Below, in pieces: positions 1 through 6,182 of a DNA stretch of 8,300 nucleotides. Below the pieces are notes generated by a model. That model saw only the letters and a program-made list of their open reading frames with translations. It searched no databases and had not been told where the DNA came from. Within the stretch, counting starts at the first letter, position 1. Every line of letters starts with the position of its first letter. The stretch is from Phycisphaeraceae bacterium (GTDB lineage Bacteria; Planctomycetota; Phycisphaerae; Phycisphaerales; Phycisphaeraceae). The DNA lies in NCBI GenBank assembly GCA_003552605.1, contig PUNN01000012.1, positions 1-8,300 of the forward strand, written 5' to 3'. The position numbers were made by a program, and so were the translations under genes.

Positions 1-1
1 C

Positions 2-1180
2 GACGGCCAGCCGCCAGTTGATATCACCGATCAGGCCGGATTGAGGACCGCCTCGCGACATGCCGCCGTGGGGGATTTCACTGGGAACGGCCGTTTGGAC
101 ATTGCTTCCTGGGACGGTGCCGATGTGCTTCTGGCTGTCCAGGGTGACGATGGCACCTTCGACATGCGACCTGTCGGCGTTCACCTGCCGGATTGCCGCT
201 CACTGGCCGCGGTGGATGTCGGCGGCGACGGCCCAGGCGGCCTGCTCATGGGCCGGGCAGATGGGCCACCATCGCTGATCGTGCCCGAGGGTGAGGGCTT
301 TGCCGTCCGTTCGCTGCCCGCTTCGGAAGCCGATCTGGGCAGCGGGGGCGTCTGCCTGGCGGCCGACCTCGACGGCAACGGCCGCTGGGACGTGGTGCAG
401 GCTTTCACGCGGGGGCTGGTGCTCTATAAGGGCGGGCGCGAGCCCGGCACCTTCGATGAGCCCGTGGCTGTGCCCATGCCGCTGGTCGAGAACCCGAGCG
501 CAGTGCTCGCGGCCGACTACGACCTCGACGGCCGGCTGGACCTGCTGTTTGCCGGCGACGATGGCATCGCCCTGCTTCGCCAGGAAGATGAACCTGGCTG
601 GGTCGACGCGACGCAGATCACCGGGGAACTGTGGCGCCACGCCAACGTCGGGGGCGAACGCATCGCCGCCGTGACCCCGGCCGACATCAACGCCGATGGC
701 CGCCCCGGTGTGGCACTCATGCTGCCCGGAGCCAACCCTCTGGTGTTCTTCAACCGCGGATTCGCCGTGTTCGGTCTGTCGTTGGACCTGCTTCTGGTTG
801 ACAGCAGCCTCGAAGCGGCCGGTAACCTGACCCGCGGGCAGACGGCCGGCCTGATGGCCGACCTGACCGGCAACCGTGCGCAGGATCTGCTGACCGTGGA
901 CCCCGAACACCGCATCTGGCTGGTGCATGGGCGCATGGTCGAGGGTGACGGCCTGTGGCTGACGCTGTCGCTGCCCGAGGGGGCGACCGGCCCGCGCACG
1001 GTCACCGTTTCGGTGGGCGACCGTGTGAAGGGCGTGCACGTGCTGCGCCCGGGCGTCCCGGCCGTGATCGGCTGCCGCCGCCGCGGCCCTGTCGACCTGA
1101 CCTGGGTGGAACCGGACGGTACCGCGAAGTCTCAGCGCGTCGTGGTGGTACGGCCCACCGATGCCGTGCTCGAACCCTGA
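2..1180 (+). CDS. FG-GAP/VCBS repeat protein, C-terminal part (5' end outside window)
   Basis: The reading frame is open from base 2 to the TGA at 1178-1180, so the true start lies upstream. The TTG at 41 is only an internal codon. The first visible residues read VDITDQAGL, the phrase that opens the repeat region of CRTAC1/ASPIC-UnbV-type proteins. Several calcium-loop-like FG-GAP/VCBS motifs follow: GDFTGNGRLD (about nt 71-100), ADLDGNGRWD (362-391), ADYDLDGRLD (512-541), ADINADGRPG (680-709) and the degenerate ADLTGNRAQD (857-886). Their spacing suits the blades of a beta-propeller. The last 80 or so residues (GDRVKGVHVLRPG, then VDLTWVEPDG) resemble the ASPIC/UnbV tail. Such proteins are normally exported and bind Ca2+; their ligands are mostly unknown. 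The later loops have lost acidic positions (ADINADGRPG ends in G, and the last loop has R in place of G), so not every blade need bind metal. No specific function can be assigned. Confidence 0.85.
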   Translation, partial: DGQPPVDITDQAGLRTASRHAAVGDFTGNGRLDIASWDGADVLLAVQGDDGTFDMRPVGVHLPDCRSLAAVDVGGDGPGGLLMGRADGPPSLIVPEGEGFAVRSLPASEADLGSGGVCLAADLDGNGRWDVVQAFTRGLVLYKGGREPGTFDEPVAVPMPLVENPSAVLAADYDLDGRLDLLFAGDDGIALLRQEDEPGWVDATQITGELWRHANVGGERIAAVTPADINADGRPGVALMLPGANPLVFFNRGFAVFGLSLDLLLVDSSLEAAGNLTRGQTAGLMADLTGNRAQDLLTVDPEHRIWLVHGRMVEGDGLWLTLSLPEGATGPRTVTVSVGDRVKGVHVLRPGVPAVIGCRRRGPVDLTWVEPDGTAKSQRVVVVRPTDAVLEP

Positions 1181-1296
1181 CGATGCCGCGGGATGCGTTT
1201 CCCACCGGCAAGTCACCACGGGCTGATCGAATCGCCCGACGGCGTTCGCGGGAAAGATCATTCCAGAAACTACCGGCAAGACCACGAGGACAGATG

Positions 1297-3675
1297 ATGA
1301 ACACCTCGAATCCGATGTCATGGGTGTCTACTGCTTCGGTCCTGCTGGTGCTCGGCCTTCGGTCCGCATCGGCTGATGTATCCACCCTCGTGTACGATGA
1401 TTTTGCCGATGCCGTGCTGGAAAACGGCGTGCTGAAATCCGAACTCGACTACGGGCCGGCCATCGCGACCGGTGGCCACTCCCTCAGTATCGGCACGCTG
1501 AACGATAACGCATTGCACCTGGGCGGTGATGGAAGCAGAAGCTCGATCCACATCACCGCCGCACTGCCGCAGGCAGTCTCGCTGGCCGAGCCGGGCAACT
1601 TTATCCAGATGACGTTCGCTTTCACCACCGGGGGTGATCACAATGGCAACCGTGTGCTGCGCTACGGCTTGTTTCAGGGCGCCGATGACGATGCCGATGC
1701 CACGGGGTACTTCCTCTCGGGATACAATCAGGCCGATGGAGCCGGGAGCGATATGAACTCGCGGCTCAACGTGGACACTGATGCGGGCAGGAATCACTTT
1801 CTCGCCACCGACGCCGCACCCGGCACCTCGAACATGGGTTCATCCCTGTTGCTCGATGAGCATCGCAATGTAGCCACGTTCCGGGTTGAGCGGGTCAGTG
1901 AGGACGTGATGCACATCAGCGGCGTCCACGGCCCCCGCGACCTGGGCAGTCACGTCCATATCATCACGGACGATTCCGCCGTCGAACTCAATGAAATCTG
2001 GTTCGGCATTCACGATCGAGCAACGAGCTTCACAATCGACGATCTGACTGTCATCTCCGGAACCACTGATGTGGAACCGACAGGCCCTTCCATCAGACAC
2101 GCCGCAAAGACCGACCAGTCCAGCCCGGAGGCGACCATCAGGTCCCTCGTCAAGGCGATGCGGGACGGCGACGGCGCCACGGCGGCCTCGTGCATCCACG
2201 GCGACGAGCAGGACAGGCAGTTTGTCCACGACATGGCCGAGTTTGCAGGCGCGCTGACCGCTTTCGAGAATGCCGCGAAGGCTCGGTGGGGAGAAGAGGC
2301 ATGGGCGCACTTCGACGATTCGTTTCCGGATGCTCCGGCCATTGCCGCCGAGTTGGAAACGCTGGCCGCCATGGCGTTCCAAGCTGAAGCCGACAGGGCA
2401 TTCTCCGATAATGTCGAAGTCGTCAAGATGGATGGCAGGTGGTACCTCGACGCCACCGTTGACGGCGGCCATCTACCTTTGTCAGAAAACGCCGAGGGTG
2501 GCTTCGCATTGTACTCGCGCATGATCGAGGCATCACGCATGGCTGCGGTATATCGCGAGAAGAAGAACCGCATCGGCCGAGACAATGTGACTGCCGCATC
2601 GCTCAGCAAGCAACTCAGCAAGGCACTCAAGGATACGATCGCCAACATGAGTGCGAGCGGGCATTACACCTACGATGCTTCCGCGGATGACGGCACGGCC
2701 ACCATCACAGGTTATCGGGGACCGGGTGGTGACATCATTATTCCGCACGAACTGAACGGAAAGACCGTGACCCGGATCGCCCGCCGGGCGTTTCATGACA
2801 ACCGGAATATCACCAGAGTCGTCATCCCCGGCACCGTCACCCACATCGGGCGGGAAGCCTTCAGGGACGGCAGAGAGCTCACGACCGTTTTTCTCCCCGC
2901 CGGTGTTATAAGCATAGCGCGACCGGCGTTCAATCGCTGCCACAGGCTTCTGAATATTCATGTTGCCGAGGACAACGCGGCGTTCAGCAGCATCGATGGT
3001 GTCCTGTTCAACAAGGATCAGACAGCGATCCGACGGTACCCGATTGCACGATCCGGCGATTACACCATTCCCGACACCGTCACCACCATCATTCATGAAG
3101 CGTTCAGATTCTGTCGGAACCTGACCGGCATCACCATTCCGGACGATGTGACCTACATCGGGCATTCGGCCTTTCGCGGCTGCAGCAGCCTGACCCGCAT
3201 CATTATCCCGGAGGGCGTTACGACCATTCATCGCCGCGCTTTCAAGGATTGTGTCGGCCTGACCCGCATGTCCATCCCCGATGGCGTCACGACCATTCAC
3301 CGCCGAACGTTCCGTGGCTGCACCAATCTCGAACACATCAGGCTCCCTGAGAATCTCAGCCATATCCGCGAGCAGGCGTTCTACGATTGCGGCAATCTGA
3401 CAAACATCACCATCCCCGCCGGTGTCAGCCGATTAGGGTGCGAACGGGGAGGCGAAGTCTTCAAGGGCTGTGACCATCTCGAGCGTATCGTTTTCCTCGG
3501 TGATGCGCCGTCGCTTGAAGGACGGAACATGTTTCCCAACTCTGAACTGACGATCTACCGGCTGGAATCCGCCGACGGTTGGCCTGAACCGGGATCAGAC
3601 TGGGAGAACCTGCCAACGGCATTGTTTGCGCCTCCCGTTGATTCCCGAGGTAAAGGTGAGAGGCATCAAGAGTAA
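1297..3675 (+). CDS. Exported LamG-like / BspA-type leucine-rich repeat protein
   Basis: The product has 792 residues. The start is ATG 1297, six bases after GAGGA (1286-1290). The adjacent ATG at 1294 is possible but only three bases away. Residues 1-26 form a Sec signal peptide (hydrophobic TASVLLVLGL, likely cleavage after ASA). Residues 27-255 resemble a LamG/concanavalin-like beta sandwich; the strand pattern ATFRVERVSEDVMHISG followed by LNEIWFGIHDRA and FTIDDLTVIS is typical. Residues 275-450 are mostly helical and charged (PEATIRSLVKAMRDGDG, then VVKMDGRWYLDA), like uncharacterised planctomycete domains with an NTF2/SnoaL-like feel. From 456 on, BspA-type LRR_5 repeats follow the pattern IPxxVTxIxxxAFxxCxxL, interrupted once by the usual SIDGVLFNKD insertion. 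The chain ends in the customary cap LTIYRLESADGW, then LPTALF. No membrane anchor or sorting tail is visible at the C-terminus. LRR_5 proteins generally mediate adhesion or protein binding, so an envelope or extracellular binding role is inferred. Base composition looks somewhat less GC-rich than the last two genes. Confidence 0.9.
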   Translation: MNTSNPMSWVSTASVLLVLGLRSASADVSTLVYDDFADAVLENGVLKSELDYGPAIATGGHSLSIGTLNDNALHLGGDGSRSSIHITAALPQAVSLAEPGNFIQMTFAFTTGGDHNGNRVLRYGLFQGADDDADATGYFLSGYNQADGAGSDMNSRLNVDTDAGRNHFLATDAAPGTSNMGSSLLLDEHRNVATFRVERVSEDVMHISGVHGPRDLGSHVHIITDDSAVELNEIWFGIHDRATSFTIDDLTVISGTTDVEPTGPSIRHAAKTDQSSPEATIRSLVKAMRDGDGATAASCIHGDEQDRQFVHDMAEFAGALTAFENAAKARWGEEAWAHFDDSFPDAPAIAAELETLAAMAFQAEADRAFSDNVEVVKMDGRWYLDATVDGGHLPLSENAEGGFALYSRMIEASRMAAVYREKKNRIGRDNVTAASLSKQLSKALKDTIANMSASGHYTYDASADDGTATITGYRGPGGDIIIPHELNGKTVTRIARRAFHDNRNITRVVIPGTVTHIGREAFRDGRELTTVFLPAGVISIARPAFNRCHRLLNIHVAEDNAAFSSIDGVLFNKDQTAIRRYPIARSGDYTIPDTVTTIIHEAFRFCRNLTGITIPDDVTYIGHSAFRGCSSLTRIIIPEGVTTIHRRAFKDCVGLTRMSIPDGVTTIHRRTFRGCTNLEHIRLPENLSHIREQAFYDCGNLTNITIPAGVSRLGCERGGEVFKGCDHLERIVFLGDAPSLEGRNMFPNSELTIYRLESADGWPEPGSDWENLPTALFAPPVDSRGKGERHQE
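2821..3489 (+). repeat. Tandem 69-bp coding repeats (BspA-type LRR_5 units)
   Basis: These units encode 23-residue leucine-rich repeats inside the large exported protein. Unit starts fall at 2821 and 2890. A 105-bp insertion (2959-3063) encodes the SIDGVLFNKD segment. Five exact 69-bp units then start at 3064, 3133, 3202, 3271 and 3340, and a longer 27-codon unit starts at 3409. Each unit begins with an [x]-[IL]-P codon group and has AF or TF about 13 residues in. The units at 3202 and 3271 agree at 28 of 33 bases over 3205-3237 against 3274-3306, which points to a fairly recent duplication or conversion. A less regular unit precedes 2821 and a cap follows 3489. Confidence 0.85.
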
Positions 3676-3733
3676 CCAGATGCAGAAGATGACAGGGTCG
3701 ATGGCGGATTGCCCGTACGTTGTGACTGACTGC

Positions 3734-3760
3734 GTGTGCGCCACGGAGGCCGCTGCACAC
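3734..3760 (+). terminator. Possible terminator hairpin after the LRR gene
   Basis: GTGTGC (3734-3739) pairs perfectly with GCACAC (3755-3760). Inside it GCC (3740-3742) pairs with GGC (3748-3750) around an ACGGA loop, leaving a four-base bulge (3751-3754). The following bases, TTCACATTT, are only moderately T-rich, so a standard Rho-independent terminator is not certain. The position fits: 58 bases after the stop of the LRR gene and immediately before the promoter of the next gene. Confidence 0.35.
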
Positions 3761-3767
3761 TTCACAT

Positions 3768-3796
3768 TTGACCGTTTCCGGACCGCGACGTATCAT
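3768..3796 (+). promoter_or_regulatory. Sigma-70-type promoter for the PHP hydrolase gene
   Basis: The -35 element TTGACC (3768-3773) matches the consensus at 5 of 6 bases. It is followed by a 17-base spacer and the -10 element TATCAT (3791-3796), also 5 of 6. Transcription would begin near 3803, giving a leader of about 45 bases before ATG 3848. It sits in a locally AT-richer stretch of an otherwise GC-rich window. The match is by eye and has no experimental support. Confidence 0.6.
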
Positions 3797-3847
3797 GAGT
3801 TGTTTCCGTTCGCCGTTGAACAATGATTTTCGGAAGGTGTACTCGTG

Positions 3848-5716
3848 ATGAATCGAACACTCTGGATGTCGGCTTTCGCGTGCCTGCTCATCCCGGGCTG
3901 TGCCATCGGACAAGCCCGCGTCGAGGTCAATCCCTACGCCGACCTCGACTGGCAGGCGCTGGAACTGCATAAGGCCAACCTGCACACGCACACCACCCAG
4001 AGCGATGGGGCATTCTCGCCGCGGGAAGTGGTCGACATGTACGAGGAAGCTGATTACACCATCTTGTCATTGACCGATCATGATACCCACGAGCCGGCGC
4101 ATTCCACCTGGCCATGGGAGGACCACGGCATCGACGTGGCCGCTTCCGGGATGTTGCCGATCGAGGGCAACGAGATTTCGCGGCCCGATCATATCGGCAG
4201 CTACTTCAATGACTACGGCGATGCGGATCAGCGTTCTGTTCCGGCAGCGCTGGAGGAGATTGGCAAGCGCGGCGGACTGGCGGTGATGTTCCATCCCGGC
4301 CGCTACCGCCACCGCACTGCGCAGTGGTACATCGACATCTATCAACGGTTTCCGCATCTTGTGGGCATGGAGGTCTACAACCAGAATGACAGGTATCCCG
4401 GAGACCGCGCCCTTTACGATGAGGTGCTGAGCGGCCTCATGCCGGATCGGCCGGTGTGGGCCATGGCAAACGATGACTTCCACCGGATGGAGCACTTTGC
4501 CCGGAGCTTCAATCTGTTCCTGCTGCCGCGGGGCGGTCTGAATGAAAAGAACTTCCGCCGCGCCTTCGAACAGGGACGTTTCCATGCGGTGTACAATCCG
4601 TCCCGGGACACATCGCAGGTACTCATCCCGGAACAGGTCGTTGTGACTGAGGATGCGATCGAGCTGATCGTCGACTGCGAGGATGATCAGGTCGTCTGGA
4701 TCAGTCACGGTCACGAGATTCACCGCGGCAAATCACTTCCGCTGTCGGCCAACCTGGGCGATTACGTGCGTGTGGTGCTCAAAGGCGCGGAGGGCACCCG
4801 GACGCTTCTTCAACCCTTCGGTCTGGCCGGAACGGAAGGTCGCGTGGTGACAGAGGTGAGTGTTGCCAACGGTTCCGGATCGGGCGTCTACCTCGCCGGA
4901 TCGCGCGCGGTGACCATCCGCGCCGATGATGCGCCGGATGGCCAGGTCTTCGATCGCTGGACAGGTGATGTGGACCGGGTGGCGGATGTCGATGCGGCGG
5001 AAACCTACCTCCGGTCGATCGGAGATCAACCGATGCGGATCGAAGCCGCCTATCGCCCCGCCGAGGCCTACACCTTGACGGTTGAGCATGGAGAAGGCAG
5101 CGGTGAGGTCCTTGAAGAGTCCTTCCAGCAGATAGCCGCATCGGTGCCGGAAGGCCGGGTCTTCGAAGTCTGGACGGGCGACGTGGAATGGGTCGACGCA
5201 CCTCGCTCACCGACCACCCGCGTCCAGATGCCCAAGGGCCGAGGCGACATCACCCTGAGCGCTACGTTCGCTGAGGAGGCTGTCTTTGCCCCGCAACTTC
5301 GCAATCCATCCTTCCGCGACGGTATCGAAGGATGGCAGGCCCGGCCCGAGGACGTGCGACTGGTGGTCGGCGACGATGGCGCGCAGCACCTGGCCGTCCA
5401 ACGGCGCAGCGGCATCATGCAGCGGGTTGATGGCATGGAACTCGAGGCCGGTCAGCGGTTGACGCTCTACTTTGAAGCAAAGATCACTTCGCCCGGGGGC
5501 GACCCGGTCGGCTTTGTGGGCATGCAGTTCCTCGGCGCTGATGATGAGGAGCTTGTCAGCAACTCCATCACTGTGCGCAGCCGGCAGTGGGCGCTGCTTG
5601 CCGTGTCCGGCAAAGTGGTCGAGGATGTGCTCGCTCCGAATATCTTCGTCTGGATGCGCGACGGCGAATTTCACCTGCGAAACTTCCGCCTGCGAGTGCA
5701 TGAACCCGGAGATTGA
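3848..5716 (+). CDS. Exported PHP-domain metallohydrolase (CehA/McbA-like) with InlB-type repeats and CBM-like tail
   Basis: The product has 622 residues from ATG 3848. GGAAGG (3832-3837) lies upstream; GTG 3845 directly before the ATG is an alternative start. An N-terminal export signal ends in LLIPGC (Cys18), a poor but possible lipobox, or is cleaved later near IGQA. The PHP domain (about 40-330) has its metal-ligand motifs in order: NLHTHTTQSDG (H46, H48, D53), LTDHDTH (H78), EGNEIS (E106), FHPG (H149), and ANDDFH (D210, H212). It therefore looks catalytically complete. PHP enzymes are metal-dependent hydrolases, mostly phosphoesterases; the CehA/McbA branch includes carbamate ester hydrolases. 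Two divergent InlB-type repeats follow (about 333-400 and 408-475; NGSGSG then FDRWTGDV, HGEGSG then FEVWTGDV). The tail 480-620 begins LRNPSF, then GIEGWQ, and resembles a CBM4/9-like jelly roll, suggesting polysaccharide or envelope attachment. Substrate unknown. The gene has its own promoter and no obvious partner. Confidence 0.9.
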   Translation: MNRTLWMSAFACLLIPGCAIGQARVEVNPYADLDWQALELHKANLHTHTTQSDGAFSPREVVDMYEEADYTILSLTDHDTHEPAHSTWPWEDHGIDVAASGMLPIEGNEISRPDHIGSYFNDYGDADQRSVPAALEEIGKRGGLAVMFHPGRYRHRTAQWYIDIYQRFPHLVGMEVYNQNDRYPGDRALYDEVLSGLMPDRPVWAMANDDFHRMEHFARSFNLFLLPRGGLNEKNFRRAFEQGRFHAVYNPSRDTSQVLIPEQVVVTEDAIELIVDCEDDQVVWISHGHEIHRGKSLPLSANLGDYVRVVLKGAEGTRTLLQPFGLAGTEGRVVTEVSVANGSGSGVYLAGSRAVTIRADDAPDGQVFDRWTGDVDRVADVDAAETYLRSIGDQPMRIEAAYRPAEAYTLTVEHGEGSGEVLEESFQQIAASVPEGRVFEVWTGDVEWVDAPRSPTTRVQMPKGRGDITLSATFAEEAVFAPQLRNPSFRDGIEGWQARPEDVRLVVGDDGAQHLAVQRRSGIMQRVDGMELEAGQRLTLYFEAKITSPGGDPVGFVGMQFLGADDEELVSNSITVRSRQWALLAVSGKVVEDVLAPNIFVWMRDGEFHLRNFRLRVHEPGD

Positions 5717-5871
5717 GTGTACGTCAGTGGTTGCATCAGAGCCGTACCCGCCCCCACCACGTGGTCTCTGCCTACGGCCCGTCCCTGCCGCCAGCAGACA
5801 ATGACAGCCGGTAAACCCAGGCCCACGAGAATGGCCGCAACGGAGGAGGGCATAGGGCACTTTTCGATTCC

Positions 5872-5900
5872 GGGGCAGGTGGGAGGCGGGGGCACGGGGG
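5872..5900 (+). other. Canonical G-quadruplex motif
   Basis: Four G-runs on the + strand fit the G3+N1-7 rule: GGGG (5872-5875), GGG (5881-5883), GGGGG (5888-5892) and GGGGG (5896-5900), with loops of 5, 4 and 3 bases. It begins 156 bases after the stop of the PHP gene on the RNA-like strand, so it could fold in the 3' part of that transcript. It might slow polymerase or protect the RNA end; this role is inference only. Confidence 0.6.
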
Positions 5901-6080
5901 AGCCGGACGGCCTCCGCACCCCGGCCCTTCGGCCAGTCTGGTCCCGTCGGGAGGGTGAGGCCATATCCCCCGGCCGGCGTTGTCGAAGCCGTCGCTGGCA
6001 GAGCCTCGCATGGCTCGCGGTGCTCCTGGTCGGACCCGGGGCTCCCGCACACGCCGTTGCCCCGGCTCCGCGAGGCCGAA

Positions 6081-6109
6081 TTGACACCCGACGGCGTGCC
6101 CGTTAGTGT
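6081..6109 (+). promoter_or_regulatory. Sigma-70-type promoter for the HEAT-repeat gene
   Basis: A perfect -35 hexamer TTGACA (6081-6086), a 17-base spacer and a -10 element TAGTGT (6104-6109, 4 of 6 consensus bases) lie upstream of the gene. Initiation near 6116 would give a leader of about 67 bases. The exact -35 in a GC-rich intergenic region makes this a good candidate although the -10 is only fair, which often goes with regulation. Confidence 0.5.
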
Positions 6110-6119
6110 CCGTCGGACA
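6107..6119. promoter_or_regulatory. 13-bp perfect palindrome over the -10/+1 region (candidate operator)
   Basis: TGTCCGTCGGACA has 6-bp arms around a single central T. It covers the end of the predicted -10 and the predicted start point, a usual site for a dimeric repressor. A second inverted pair, CCGACGG (6088-6094) and CCGTCGG (6110-6116), shares the right arm and encloses the -10. It does not match an operator I can name, and no regulator gene is in view. Confidence 0.35.
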
Positions 6120-6182
6120 GCGGCTTCGGCAGCAGCCCGGTCACTGCCAGCCTCCGCTTACCCTTCCCGGAGACCGCCACCG

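Larger units (their letters stand above)
5717..6182. other. 466-bp intergenic region between PHP and HEAT genes
   Basis: I see no convincing gene here. Open frames on both strands are rich in Arg, Pro and Gly and have no credible start signals, as expected in GC-rich non-coding DNA. The region holds a G-quadruplex motif (5872-5900), a 10-bp perfect palindrome ACCACGTGGT (5756-5765), and short hairpins such as GGCC-CTTC-GGCC (5923-5934) and GAGCC/GGCTC (6001-6016). At its right end lies the promoter of the next gene with an overlapping palindrome. No clear Rho-independent terminator follows the PHP gene; a 5-bp inverted repeat GTACG/CGTAC (5719-5747) is too weak. Confidence 0.6.

Noticed and set aside
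1219..1238. Hairpin between the first two genes (CGGGC-t-GAT / ATC-GCCCG)
   Set aside because: The stem has a bulge and no T-run follows, so it cannot be called a terminator; such stems are common at this GC content.
955..1293. Upstream extension of the LRR gene frame, overlapping the FG-GAP gene
   Set aside because: The translated extension is Arg/Pro-rich with no signal peptide. The true start at 1294/1297 has an SD sequence and begins a signal peptide.
200..1321. Long minus-strand open frame opposite the FG-GAP gene
   Set aside because: It is an antisense shadow in GC-rich DNA. Its translation is His/Gly/Arg-rich with no domain, and the + strand has clear FG-GAP motifs.
3626..3826. 66-codon + strand open frame overlapping the end of the LRR gene
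   Set aside because: It covers the hairpin and promoter region, has no SD, and its translation shows no recognisable pattern.
5756..5765. 10-bp palindrome ACCACGTGGT
   Set aside because: Palindromes with 5-bp arms are expected several times in a window this long, and this one is not near a promoter or start.
5671..5853. 60-codon minus-strand frame with one hydrophobic stretch (SVAAILVGLGLPAVIVCW) followed by basic residues
   Set aside because: It looks like a small membrane protein or sorting tail at first sight, but it has no well-placed SD, runs into the PHP gene in antisense, and its latter half has no codon preference like the neighbours.
5207..6052. Minus-strand open frame across the end of the PHP gene and the intergenic region
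   Set aside because: It is antisense to the CBM-like tail, low in complexity, and lacks an initiation signal.
5717..6106. + strand open frame filling the intergenic region
   Set aside because: Its composition (Arg, Pro, Gly, Ala) is that of random GC-rich DNA. It has no SD, and the region holds promoter and G-run features instead.
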